Shown: in pieces, positions 7,575 through 17,201 of the stretch | Numbering within the stretch: position 1 is the stretch's first letter | Layout of the letters: each line of letters starts with the position of its first letter | Notes under the pieces: model-generated | Seen by the model: the letters and a program-made list of their open reading frames with translations, nothing else | Databases searched by the model: none | What the model was told of the DNA's origin: nothing | Made by a program: the position numbers and the translations under genes | Origin: an uncultured Akkermansia sp. | Lineage (GTDB): Bacteria; Verrucomicrobiota; Verrucomicrobiia; Verrucomicrobiales; Akkermansiaceae | NCBI GenBank assembly: GCA_905200945.1 | Contig: CAJKMG010000017.1 | Coordinates: 1 to 61,403 of the forward strand | DNA length: 61,403 nucleotides | Direction of reading: 5' to 3'

Positions 7575-8801
7575 ATGACTCCATTCTATGCACTCCGCCA
7601 TCAGGTGAGGCGGCTGGATGAAGAACTCTGCGGCAATGGCGGGAAGTACTCGACCGGGGATGTTCTGTTTTCAGGTGAGGGGAAACGAATCGTTCTGGGA
7701 AAACTCATTGCGGAAGGCGGGGAAGGATCGGTCCTTGTTGCCCATTCGGCATTAGGATCGCCACTCGTTGCCAAGCTCTATCATCCAACGCAACGGAAGC
7801 GTTGGCGTGAGCAGAAGCTTCGGCTGATGTGTTCCCGCCCCATTCGTTCCCCGTGCGTGGCGTGGCCGCGTGAGATCCTGTACGACGAACTGCGGCACTT
7901 TGTCGGCGTATTGATGCCCCGGGCGGACGGTGTTCCGCTCGGGGCGTTCACGTTTCATGCCGAGTTGCTGACGAACCAGTTCCCCTCATGGACCCGTTGC
8001 GATCTGACCAGGTTGTGCCTGAACTTGTCGGAATCCGTCCATACGCTGCACCGATACGGTGTCGTTCTGGGCGATCTGCATCCCGGCAATGTGCTGGTTT
8101 CTCCTGATGGCTCCATCTGCTGGGTGGATGCCGACAGTTTTCAGGTCGAGGACTATCCCTGTTCCGTCGGCACGGAACGGTTCCGGGCACCGGAACTTAG
8201 AGGTAACTACGGAGACTTCCTCCGCACCCGCAGTCACGATGCCTACGCCTTGTCCGTCCTGCTCTTCATGACGCTGACGCTCGGCCTGTCTCCCTTTGCC
8301 CGTCAAGGGGGAGAAGGAGACATGCGGGAAGCTATCAGGAAGGGAACGCTACCTTATGCGTTTGCTTCGTACAGACCGCCAGCGGGATTCTACCCGCCCG
8401 ATACGCCCGGGCGCTATGTCTGGTCGTATCTCCCCCGCAAGCTCCGCGATGCTCTCGGTCACAATCTTACCTGTGTCCAGCATCGCGATTTGCGTCCACG
8501 CGCCATGCCGGGGTATCTGGCGCGTTGTTTGCTGCAATACCTCAGGGATATGGAACCGGGAGGAAGAAGGGATCATCCCATGTACCGGGATCTTCTGCAC
8601 GACCGGCCCTGTCCGCCCCACAGTCTGCTAGTACAGATGACACCCAACATCTGTACGGACTGCGGGATTCTCTTCCGGGAGGCTCCTGACGATGTCGCAC
8701 GGCGTTTACGGCAATCTCATACCCGCCCCCTGTGCAGGCTCTGCATACGGCGTCGTAGCGCATTGAATCAGGCAACCCGGAATTCAACCATCAACCATTA
8801 A
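7575..8801 (+). CDS. Protein kinase-like protein with C-terminal zinc ribbon
   Basis: 408 aa. The glycine-rich loop AEGGEGSV (about 46-53) is followed by a lysine in VAKLY. The catalytic loop reads GDLHPGN (about 165-171) in place of HRDxxxxN, and the metal-binding DFG is DAD (about 186). FRAPEL is the APE-like motif. The C-terminus has two Cys pairs (CTDC about 362 and CRLC about 390), probably a zinc ribbon. Kinases of this sort occur with TerY-like vWA proteins, and such a protein is encoded 12 bp downstream. The PP2C phosphatase that completes the known TerY-P triad is not seen nearby. Confidence 0.8.
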   Translation: MTPFYALRHQVRRLDEELCGNGGKYSTGDVLFSGEGKRIVLGKLIAEGGEGSVLVAHSALGSPLVAKLYHPTQRKRWREQKLRLMCSRPIRSPCVAWPREILYDELRHFVGVLMPRADGVPLGAFTFHAELLTNQFPSWTRCDLTRLCLNLSESVHTLHRYGVVLGDLHPGNVLVSPDGSICWVDADSFQVEDYPCSVGTERFRAPELRGNYGDFLRTRSHDAYALSVLLFMTLTLGLSPFARQGGEGDMREAIRKGTLPYAFASYRPPAGFYPPDTPGRYVWSYLPRKLRDALGHNLTCVQHRDLRPRAMPGYLARCLLQYLRDMEPGGRRDHPMYRDLLHDRPCPPHSLLVQMTPNICTDCGILFREAPDDVARRLRQSHTRPLCRLCIRRRSALNQATRNSTINH

Positions 8802-8813
8802 CTTGAATAAACT

Positions 8814-9599
8814 ATGTCTATATCATCATCAACACACCCAACCAGACAGGAACAACTCGCCGCCATGCGCGAGTTCGGCAACAACGCCAACGCCCGGCTT
8901 CCCGTTCTCTTCCTGCTGGATGCCAGCAGCAGTATGAACGGTATTGTCCGAGGCGACAACCAACACATCCTCCGTCAGGAGTATTCTGACGGGATCAACT
9001 GGAATATCGTCACGGGAGACAATATCGTCACCCGGATGGATGAACTTAATGCCGGCCTTCAACGGTTCGTCAGGGACATTCTTGCCGATCCTCTGGCGAA
9101 GCTGGCCGCCGATGTAGCGGTGATGACTTTCGCCCGGACGGTGGCGACAGTGAAGGAGTTCGGTCCGATCCGGGAATCTGACACAGGGCTGAAGATTTCC
9201 ACGTCACAGGAGGATGAAACGCTCCTGGGTGAAGCCGTCGAGCTGGCCTTGTCCGAACTCGACAGCCGCAAGCGTACCTACCGGGCACACGGGGTGGAAT
9301 TCTACCAGCCCTGGCTTGTCGTGATGACGGACGGTGTACCGACCAGCGCCCGGCACCGGGAGCTGGAGGGACGATTGAAGGAACTGACGGCTTCCCGCAA
9401 GCTCAGCGTGTTCGTCTTCGGTATCGGTCGTGCCGATCTGTCGGAGCTTTGCAGCATCAGTCCGGGGCGTCCTCCCATGCAGGTCAATGAGCAGAAGTTC
9501 CCGGAACTGTTCGCATGGCTGAGCCGGAGTGTCCACACGGTCAGCATGTCCATGCCGGGCGACGGGGTATCGTTGACTCCGCTCCCGGAGGATGTGTGA
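8814..9599 (+). CDS. TerY-like von Willebrand factor A domain protein
   Basis: 261 aa. The MIDAS metal site is visible as LLDASSSM (DxSxS, about 35-42) and MTDGVP (about 168-173). This is the vWA fold that coordinates a divalent metal and mediates protein-protein contact. It has no signal peptide and is probably cytoplasmic. It is the partner of the preceding kinase in a two-gene unit ended by the terminator at 9624-9645. The TerY family is linked to stress and phage-response systems. Confidence 0.85.
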   Translation: MSISSSTHPTRQEQLAAMREFGNNANARLPVLFLLDASSSMNGIVRGDNQHILRQEYSDGINWNIVTGDNIVTRMDELNAGLQRFVRDILADPLAKLAADVAVMTFARTVATVKEFGPIRESDTGLKISTSQEDETLLGEAVELALSELDSRKRTYRAHGVEFYQPWLVVMTDGVPTSARHRELEGRLKELTASRKLSVFVFGIGRADLSELCSISPGRPPMQVNEQKFPELFAWLSRSVHTVSMSMPGDGVSLTPLPEDV

Positions 9600-9623
9600 C
9601 AGGTGTAAACTGCTCACCTTGGG

Positions 9624-9645
9624 AAGCCTTCCTGATGGAAGGCTT
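9624..9645 (+). terminator. Intrinsic terminator after the kinase-VWA unit
   Basis: AAGCCTTCC-TGAT-GGAAGGCTT followed by a T tract: a 9-bp stem with a 4-nt loop. Confidence 0.85.
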
Positions 9646-9744
9646 TTTTATCCCCCATCTGCCTATAGAGTTCAATGTTTTTACTCTTTTCCCCAGGTAT
9701 TTATCTGGTATCCTACTTCTACATTGTCCTTCGGCTTCTTATCT

Positions 9745-12700
9745 ATGCAATCTCCCTTTCGTCAAATACTGGCTTCCATCAGAGAAGCCTCCATCACCGA
9801 AAAAGACAAAGGAACTCGTTTTGAGCTTCTTGTTAAACGTTATCTCGAAACGGATCCAGTTTATCGCGACCGGTTTTCACAAGTATGGATGTGGATGGAC
9901 TGGCCTTACCGCAACGGGAAAATCGACCAAGGGATTGATCTTGTGGCGCGGGAAGCCGTTTCCGGGGAATACTGCGCCATCCAATGCAAGTGCTATGATG
10001 AAAATCACCTGCTGGCTTTGCCCGATGTCGGCACCTTTTTTGCGAGCCTTCACATGCAATGGCCTACAGACTTGGGGAGGCTTCCATTCGCCAGCGGCAT
10101 GATTGTCGCGACAACGAACAAATGGAATCTGCCTCTTTCCGAAACGATAGACGCGCAATCCATTCCCTGTTCCCGGATATCCTTAAGCGATCTGGAAAAC
10201 TCCCCCATTGATTGGGCTGCGTGCGCTAAAACTCACGGCATTGAAATGCCTTTGCAACAAAAGCATCAGCCTCGCCCCCACCAGAGGGAAGCCATTGACA
10301 AGGTTCTGGAAGGATTCAGGACGCAAGACCGCGGCAAACTCATTATGGCCTGCGGAACGGGAAAAACCTTTACGGCGCTGAAGTTGGCTGAGGAATATAC
10401 TCAGGGCAAGGGGCTTGTTTTATTTCTTGTTCCCAGCATCGCCCTTTTGTCCCAATCTTTGCGGGAGTGGACGGCCCAATGCGGATGCCCCATGTATTCC
10501 ATTGCGGTATGTTCGGATTCCAGAGCTTCCTCCCTTGATGATTCGGGAGATTTGACTGCGAATGACCTTCCGGCGCCAGCATGCACTGATCCACAAAGTG
10601 TTGCCCGGCAATACGCTTTTTGGAGCAGGAAAAAGGGGATGCTTGTTGTCTTTTCCACTTACCAGTCCATTGAGGTCATCAGCAAGGCTCAGAAGCTGGG
10701 AAATTTGCCGGAATTTGATCTCATCATCTGTGACGAAGCTCATCGCACGACGGGCGTTTCCCTCAAGAATGAAAAAAAGGGCGGGTACGATGAATCCGCA
10801 TTCGTCCGGGTGCACGATGCCGGCTTTCTGAAAGCGGCCAGGAGGCTGTACATGACTGCTACGCCCCGCATTTATACGGAAAGCAGCAAAAAGAAGGCGG
10901 AAGAGGGCGGGGCTATCGTCGCCTCCATGGATGATCTGGTGACCTATGGCCCGGAATTTCACCGTCTGCCTTTTTCCCGCGCGGTTCGGGAAAATCTTCT
11001 TTCCGATTACAAGGTTCTCGTCCTGTGCGTGGATGAGGCTTATGTCAGGGAGGTCTTCAAGAAAGAACTTCAGGATGACGGCAATGAATTGAAACTTGAT
11101 GATGCCGTCAAACTGCTGGGTTGTTACAACGGCCTCCGCAAGAAAATGTACCGCATTGTCCATTCCGCTCCGCAGGATGAACCGGAACAGGACTCTCTGC
11201 CTGCGGAAGAACCAGATGAGGATACGCTTGCTTTTGATCCCGCCCCGATGAGGCGCGCCGTGGCCTTTGCCGGGCGGATTGCCGACTCCAAGTCAATTTG
11301 CAATCAAATGAACGTGATTGTCGATCAGATTGCGATTGATGAACAGGGCAGAGAAAGCTTCCTGCCTTGTGAAATCAGGCACGTCGATGGAACGATGAAT
11401 ACGCAGGAACGCAATGACCTTCTTGGCTGGCTTAAGGACGATGCCGGGGAACGCCATTGCCGCATCCTTTCCAACGCCCGGTGTTTGTCTGAAGGCGTGG
11501 ACGTTCCTGCTTTGGATGCCGTCATGTTCCTTTCCCCCCGGCGTTCCCAGGTGGATATCGTTCAGTCGGTAGGCCGCGTGATGCGCCGTTCCCCCGGCAA
11601 GCAATACGGTTACATCATTCTCCCCATCGGCATTCCGGAAGGGAAAACGCCGGAAGAAGTGCTGGACAATGATGAAAAATACGGTGTTGTCTGGGATGTT
11701 CTTCAGGCTCTTCGCGCCCATGATGACCGCTTCAACGCGGAAATCAACAAGATAGACCTCAACAAAGGCCGCAGCTCCATTATTGACGTAGTGGATGGAA
11801 CTGGAAAAGGCACGGATAAACGCCGCCGTAGTAAAGGAAGCGGAGGCGAAGGAGGGGACGGAGCCGCAGCGGGCGGAGATTCCGGCTCCGGCACGTGGCT
11901 TTTCCCTGTGGGCGAATGGCGTGAAGCCATTCTGGCGCGGGTGGTCAAAAAATGCGGTGACCGGCGGTATTGGGATACCTGGGCCAAAGACATCGCCGTT
12001 ATTGCCGAACGGCAGATGGCCTCTATTGACGACCTGCTTCAACAAGGGCATGGAGCGCAGGAATTCGACTCCTTCCTGTCCGGCTTGCGCAACAACATCA
12101 ATCCCAACATTTCGCGGGATGATGCTATTGAAATGCTGGCTCAGCAGGTGATCACCCGCCCGGTATTCGATGCCCTGTTTGATTCCTATCCTTTTGCGGA
12201 GCAAAACCCCGTATCCCGCAATATGAACAGGATGCTGGAGCTGATTCAGGAAAAAACCTCCGGAGAGGATGCAAAAAAGTTGACCCAGTTTTACGAATCC
12301 GTCAAGGAACGCGCCGCGGGCATTGGCAATGCGGAAGGCCGGCAGAAAGTCATTGTGGAACTGTACGACAAATTCTTCAAGAATGCCTTCCCCCGCATGG
12401 CGGATAAACTGGGCATCGTGTACACCCCCATTGAAATTGTGGATTTCATCATCCACAGCGTTCATGCGGCGCTTAAGAAGGAATTCGGACTGTCCAAAGG
12501 CCTTGCGGAAAACAATGTGCGCATTCTGGACCCCTTTACAGGAACGGGCACTTTCATCGTGCGTCTGCTTCAGAGCGGCCTGATCAGCAGGAAGGACCTG
12601 CCCCGTAAATACAGGAAAGAACTCTTTGCCTGTGAAATTGTCCTGCTGGCCTATTACATTGCCTGCGTGAACATTGAGGAAGCCTACCATGGCGTCATGA

Positions 12701-14589
12701 AGACTCAAGATTACGAGTCTTTCGAAGGCCTGTGTCTGACGGACACCTTCCAGATGGGCGAAAAAGGAGATTTTCTCAGCGAAATGTTCTCTGAAAATGC
12801 CGAACGCGTCCAGCGCCTGAATAGTCAGGACATCCGCGTCATCGTGGCCAATCCTCCTTATTCCGTAGGGCAGAAGTCTGCCAATGACAATAATCAGAAT
12901 CAAACTTATCCCGCCCTGGATGAGCGTATTGAAACAACTTATGTACAAGGCACGAAAGCGACCAATAAAAACAGCCTTTACGACTCCTACATCCGTGCCT
13001 TCCGCTGGGCCAGCGACCGCATTACGGAAGACGGCATTGTCGCCTTTGTGACGAATGGTTCATTCATTGACAACAACGCCATGAATGGTTTCCGCAAGAC
13101 GCTGTTGGATGAATTTTCCTCAGTCTATTGTTTTAATCTTCGCGGAAATGCTCGAACATCAGGAATTCAGAGACAAAAAGAAAAAGGGAATGTTTTTGGT
13201 TCCGGCAGCCGGACTCCTGTCGCCATCACTATTCTCGTAAAGAAGAAAGGGCATTCTGGCACGGGCAGGCTCTTTTATTACGATATCGGCGACTATCTTT
13301 CCCGGGAAGAAAAGCTTTCCATCATCAGGAATTTCAAAGACATCGACTCCATCTCTTGGAAAGAGCTGACGCCTGACGAACACGGCGACTGGATCAGCCA
13401 TCGTGATCCTGGCTTCAGTAACTTTATGCCCATAGGCGATAAGGAAACCAAAGGAAAATCAACCAGCAAGGCCATCTTCAGTATTTTTTCCAATGGCTTA
13501 AAAACACAGCGTGATGCCTGGTGCTATAACTTTTCCCGTTCCGCTTTGGAACGGAGCATGAGAAAGACCATTGATTTTTACAATGTCCACTTAAATCAGC
13601 CGGAGGTTACCTATGATCCTGCATCCATCAGCTGGACATGGGCTGCCCTGACCAATGTGAAGAACAAAAGACAGGCTTACTTTTCGGCAGCCCATATTCG
13701 CCCGGCATTGTATCGGCCATTTTGCAAAGCCAATCTTTATTTCGACAGGATGTGGAATGAGAGGGTATATCAACAACCAAAGCTTTTCCCGACGGAACAG
13801 CATGGGAATCTGGCGATTTGCTTACCTGCTCCAGGTGGTAAAAAACAGTTTAGTGTAGTTATATCAGATGTTTTGTGCGATTTGCATGTGAATGGTGATG
13901 CCCAATGTTTCCCGCTCTACTGGTATGAAAAGAAAGACAAATCAGAGAATGCTCTGGGTTTGGAGCTGGATGAACGCAAGGGGGATTACATCCGCCGCAA
14001 TGCCATCACGGATTTTGCCTGGAACCAGTTCCGGCAGGCGTACGGAGACTCCAAGATTACCCGGGAAGATATCTTCTACTACGTTTACGGCATCCTGCAT
14101 TCGCCTGAATACCGGGAACGCTTTGAAAGCAACTTGAAAAAGGAATTGCCCCGGATTCCTTATGCGAAAGATTTTTGGGCATTCAGCAAGGCCGGGAGGG
14201 AACTGGCAGAGTGGCATTTGAATTATGAAACGGCAGCCCCCTGGCCGGTTGCGGAAGAAAGCCATGGGGATGATGCCGTCGAAAAGATGAAATTCCCCAA
14301 AAAAGGAGTCAAGGATATCATTATTTACAACAAAAGCACTATTATCAAGGGGATTCCTCCTGAGGCTTATGAGTACATTGTCAATGGCAAGTCTGCCATC
14401 GAATGGATCATGGAATGTTATCAGGTCAAAACGGACAAGGAGAGCGGCATTCTGAATGATCCCAATGACTGGTGCCGGGAACATCATGAGTCCCGGTATA
14501 TCCTTGAGCTGCTTAAGCGCGTGATCCGGGTCAGCATGGAAAGCGTCCGTATCGTCAAATCCCTGCCGAAACTGGAAGAAATCAATTAG
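9745..14589 (+). CDS. Type ISP single-chain restriction-modification enzyme
   Basis: 1614 aa from the ATG at 9745; the frame is open upstream but includes the terminator of the previous unit, so I reject the longer form. Domain order: Mrr-like PD-(D/E)XK nuclease (about 20-90, GIDLVA...AIQCK); superfamily 2 helicase with CGTGKT (about 204), DEAH (about 330) and QSVGRVMRR (about 607); coupler region; gamma N6-adenine methyltransferase with DPFTGTGTF (about 929) and NPPYSVG (about 1036); target-recognition domain (about 1150-1600). This is the LlaGI/LlaBIII architecture, in which one protein methylates its site, translocates and cuts unmodified DNA. It appears full length. Confidence 0.93.
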   Translation: MQSPFRQILASIREASITEKDKGTRFELLVKRYLETDPVYRDRFSQVWMWMDWPYRNGKIDQGIDLVAREAVSGEYCAIQCKCYDENHLLALPDVGTFFASLHMQWPTDLGRLPFASGMIVATTNKWNLPLSETIDAQSIPCSRISLSDLENSPIDWAACAKTHGIEMPLQQKHQPRPHQREAIDKVLEGFRTQDRGKLIMACGTGKTFTALKLAEEYTQGKGLVLFLVPSIALLSQSLREWTAQCGCPMYSIAVCSDSRASSLDDSGDLTANDLPAPACTDPQSVARQYAFWSRKKGMLVVFSTYQSIEVISKAQKLGNLPEFDLIICDEAHRTTGVSLKNEKKGGYDESAFVRVHDAGFLKAARRLYMTATPRIYTESSKKKAEEGGAIVASMDDLVTYGPEFHRLPFSRAVRENLLSDYKVLVLCVDEAYVREVFKKELQDDGNELKLDDAVKLLGCYNGLRKKMYRIVHSAPQDEPEQDSLPAEEPDEDTLAFDPAPMRRAVAFAGRIADSKSICNQMNVIVDQIAIDEQGRESFLPCEIRHVDGTMNTQERNDLLGWLKDDAGERHCRILSNARCLSEGVDVPALDAVMFLSPRRSQVDIVQSVGRVMRRSPGKQYGYIILPIGIPEGKTPEEVLDNDEKYGVVWDVLQALRAHDDRFNAEINKIDLNKGRSSIIDVVDGTGKGTDKRRRSKGSGGEGGDGAAAGGDSGSGTWLFPVGEWREAILARVVKKCGDRRYWDTWAKDIAVIAERQMASIDDLLQQGHGAQEFDSFLSGLRNNINPNISRDDAIEMLAQQVITRPVFDALFDSYPFAEQNPVSRNMNRMLELIQEKTSGEDAKKLTQFYESVKERAAGIGNAEGRQKVIVELYDKFFKNAFPRMADKLGIVYTPIEIVDFIIHSVHAALKKEFGLSKGLAENNVRILDPFTGTGTFIVRLLQSGLISRKDLPRKYRKELFACEIVLLAYYIACVNIEEAYHGVMKTQDYESFEGLCLTDTFQMGEKGDFLSEMFSENAERVQRLNSQDIRVIVANPPYSVGQKSANDNNQNQTYPALDERIETTYVQGTKATNKNSLYDSYIRAFRWASDRITEDGIVAFVTNGSFIDNNAMNGFRKTLLDEFSSVYCFNLRGNARTSGIQRQKEKGNVFGSGSRTPVAITILVKKKGHSGTGRLFYYDIGDYLSREEKLSIIRNFKDIDSISWKELTPDEHGDWISHRDPGFSNFMPIGDKETKGKSTSKAIFSIFSNGLKTQRDAWCYNFSRSALERSMRKTIDFYNVHLNQPEVTYDPASISWTWAALTNVKNKRQAYFSAAHIRPALYRPFCKANLYFDRMWNERVYQQPKLFPTEQHGNLAICLPAPGGKKQFSVVISDVLCDLHVNGDAQCFPLYWYEKKDKSENALGLELDERKGDYIRRNAITDFAWNQFRQAYGDSKITREDIFYYVYGILHSPEYRERFESNLKKELPRIPYAKDFWAFSKAGRELAEWHLNYETAAPWPVAEESHGDDAVEKMKFPKKGVKDIIIYNKSTIIKGIPPEAYEYIVNGKSAIEWIMECYQVKTDKESGILNDPNDWCREHHESRYILELLKRVIRVSMESVRIVKSLPKLEEIN

Positions 14590-14698
14590 GCAAAGAACAG
14601 GTTGGTTTTTCATCAGGGAAGCTGCCCGTTCTTCTTCCCTGCCTTCTGCTGGATACGTGATGATCTCATTTTCTGTAACGTTTACCGGAGGATAAATA

Positions 14699-15871
14699 TT
14701 ACTCTTTCGTATCGTACTCAAGTTCTTGATTCAACACCTCCATGCATCGGGTATAGCTGTAAATTTTGTCCCGCTTCTTTCCTGTTATTTCCGAAACGAT
14801 GTGCAGTTTCTGAAGACGAGTCAAACCGCTGTTAACGGTGGCGGGGCTCAGGCCGGTTTCCGCAACAATGTATTTGCTGTCGGCAATCAGCTTTCGTGTA
14901 AAACATTCGAAAATAAGCAATGTCGTTGCCGAGGAGCGGCCTGTTTGTTCGATGATCTTCCGGTCATCGGATATTTGCCGGGCAATCTGTCTGGCGGTCG
15001 TCACTGCCTGCCGGGATGTCAGTGTTACGGCTTCGAGGAAATAGGAGAGCCACGCTTCCCAGTCCCCTGTTGATCTTACGTCGCTGAGAAGACGGTAGTA
15101 TTCCTGACGGTGAACTTTGAAGAACAGGCTGAGGTACAGGAGCGGGGCTTTCAGGACACCGGAATCGCAAAGCATCAGGGTGATCAGCAAACGTCCCAGG
15201 CGGCCATTTCCGTCAAGGAATGGGTGAATGGTCTCGAACTGCACATGCACCAACGCCGCCTTGATGAGAACGGGCAAGGGGTACGCGGAATCATGAATAA
15301 ACAGTTCCAGTTTACCCATGCATTCCATGACCCGGTGAGGAGGAGGAGGCACGAAAACGGCATTGCCCGGCCTTGTTCCGCCGATCCAGTTCTGGCTTGT
15401 ACGAAACTCTCCCGGATTCTTGCCTTCTCCCCGGCCCTTTCTTAGCAAGACTTCGTGCATCTCCCTGATCAACCGCAACGACAGGGGCAGGCCTTCCCGG
15501 ATCTTGTCCAGGCCGTACTGCATGGCGGCAACGTAATTGCTGACTTCCGTGACATCTTCCAGGGGAACGCCGGGAATCCCATCCATTTCCGACACCAGCA
15601 AGTCCGACAGTGAAGACTGGGTGCCTTCAATTCTTGACGACAAGACGGCTTCCTTGCGGACGTAGGAATACAACAGAAGTGAATAGTCCGGCAAAAGAGA
15701 GGTCAGGGAATTGAGTTCACCGACCGCAATCAGAGCCTGGTCATGCGATTGCTGCAATTCGGGACTGATGTCTATTCCCGGGACGGGCGGCAACGGCGAA
15801 GGAATAAACGCCTTCACCCGTTCTCCCGCTACCGCCGTAATCTCATATTCTCCCGTATGCCTCCTCTTCAT
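14699..15871 (-). CDS. Fic-domain protein (AMPylase) with C-terminal winged helix
   Basis: 390 aa. The Fic motif is HPFLDGNGRLGR (about 215-226), the complete HxFx(D/E)GNxRxxR signature for nucleotide transfer to target proteins. SSRIEGTQ (about 78-85) matches the N-terminal inhibitory helix motif (S/T)xxxE(G/N), so it should be self-inhibited. The C-terminal 70 residues look like a winged helix (YIVAETGLSPATVNSGLTRLQKL), suggesting DNA-linked control. It is convergent with the restriction gene. Targets cannot be predicted. Confidence 0.9.
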   Translation of the reverse strand: MKRRHTGEYEITAVAGERVKAFIPSPLPPVPGIDISPELQQSHDQALIAVGELNSLTSLLPDYSLLLYSYVRKEAVLSSRIEGTQSSLSDLLVSEMDGIPGVPLEDVTEVSNYVAAMQYGLDKIREGLPLSLRLIREMHEVLLRKGRGEGKNPGEFRTSQNWIGGTRPGNAVFVPPPPHRVMECMGKLELFIHDSAYPLPVLIKAALVHVQFETIHPFLDGNGRLGRLLITLMLCDSGVLKAPLLYLSLFFKVHRQEYYRLLSDVRSTGDWEAWLSYFLEAVTLTSRQAVTTARQIARQISDDRKIIEQTGRSSATTLLIFECFTRKLIADSKYIVAETGLSPATVNSGLTRLQKLHIVSEITGKKRDKIYSYTRCMEVLNQELEYDTKE

Positions 15872-16119
15872 ATGGCTATGATTAACCTAAAATAACCTGC
15901 CTGTCTATTTCAAGTTGATGCGTTTTCTTAAAATAGCGGCTGTAGTTATTTCAAGAAATGTTTCCATGGGAGCGATGCCTCTTGATGAAAGTCGTCAGAT
16001 GATGTAAGCTTTGAGCTTTGCATGCATGCCGGTTTTGCTATGCTCCATTGGGTTTGTTGTTCCAGAATGACTGCCGTTATTCGGGTTGCCATATGGATTG
16101 ATCGAAAAGAAGACAAGGT

Positions 16120-17184
16120 ATGACCCATCTGCCGACAGAAGATGAAACCCCGGTTCCCGGAGAGTTGCTATTGTATACTTCTCCGGATGGTAAAATCCGT
16201 CTGGATCTTCGCATCCATGATGAGACCTTGTGGATGACCCAGCAGATGATGGCCGAACTGTTTCAGACAAGTAAACAGAACATCGGACAACATATTGCGA
16301 ATATCCTGCAAGAAGGTGAGCTTCAAGAGGATGGAACTGTAAAGAAATTCTTTACAGTTCGATTGGAAGGAGAACGACAGGTGAAACGTTCTGTCATCTT
16401 CTACAACCTAGACATGATCATTTCCGTCGGTTACCGGGTGAATAGCATACGGGGCACTCAATTTCGCATATGGGCGACCCAGCGCCTGAAGGAATACATG
16501 ATCAAGGGATTTGCCATTGATGACGAACGCTTGAAGAACCCGCCGATTCCCGGAACGACACCGTTGCCGGACTATTTTGATGAATTGCTCGAGCGTATTC
16601 GGGACATTCGTGCCAGCGAACGGCGCATGTACCTGCGCATCAAGGATGTTTTTGCCATGGCAGCTGACTATGTGCCGTCCGGAAAGGAAACGACGGAGTT
16701 TTTCAGCTCGATTCAGAACAAACTGCACTATGCCATTACCGGACACAGTGCTGCGGAATTGATGATGATGCGGGCAGACGCATCAGCGCCCAACATGGGG
16801 TTGACCAGCTGGGTTGGAGACCGAATCCATGCCAGTGATATCACTGTTGCAAAGAACTACCTTAACGAGGAAGAAATCAGCGATTTCAATCGTTTGACCT
16901 CCCTGTGTCTGGACTTTGTCGAGGATCAGGCAAAGAACCGCCGTGAGATATTTCTGCATGAGTGGGAAGACAAGCTTAACGAACTGCTTCGTCTCATGGG
17001 AAGGCGTGTACTAAAAGGCAAGGGAAACCGGTCAATGAAACAGGCTCGGGAACATGTCCGGGAACAATACCGCTTCTATGAAGAACACCGCAGGTTATTG
17101 GCCGAACACCAGGCGGAACAGGACTATGTGAAAGAACTGGAGCAGGATATCAAAAAGCTGGAGAACAGGAAGGGTCGCAAGTAA
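16120..17184 (+). CDS. RhuM-family protein
   Basis: 354 aa. The N-terminus matches the RhuM/KilA-N-like family: LWMTQQMMAELFQTSKQNIGQHI (helix-turn-helix-like), then VIFYNLDMIISVGYRVNS..GTQFRIWATQRLKEYMIKGF. The C-terminal third is helical and charged. RhuM was named from a Salmonella pathogenicity island, but its biochemical role is unknown; genes of this family are common near restriction and toxin genes on mobile islands. It starts at an ATG after a short gap from the divergent fic gene. Confidence 0.85.
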   Translation: MTHLPTEDETPVPGELLLYTSPDGKIRLDLRIHDETLWMTQQMMAELFQTSKQNIGQHIANILQEGELQEDGTVKKFFTVRLEGERQVKRSVIFYNLDMIISVGYRVNSIRGTQFRIWATQRLKEYMIKGFAIDDERLKNPPIPGTTPLPDYFDELLERIRDIRASERRMYLRIKDVFAMAADYVPSGKETTEFFSSIQNKLHYAITGHSAAELMMMRADASAPNMGLTSWVGDRIHASDITVAKNYLNEEEISDFNRLTSLCLDFVEDQAKNRREIFLHEWEDKLNELLRLMGRRVLKGKGNRSMKQAREHVREQYRFYEEHRRLLAEHQAEQDYVKELEQDIKKLENRKGRK

Positions 17185-17201
17185 TTTTCAATTCCAGGCT
17201 G

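Noticed and set aside
11293..12948. Long minus-strand frame inside the restriction-modification gene
   Set aside because: Antisense to helicase and coupler domains with clear motifs. No domain of its own.
16120..17184. RhuM as a defined virulence factor
   Set aside because: The name comes from its first description; no mechanism is known, so only family membership is claimed.
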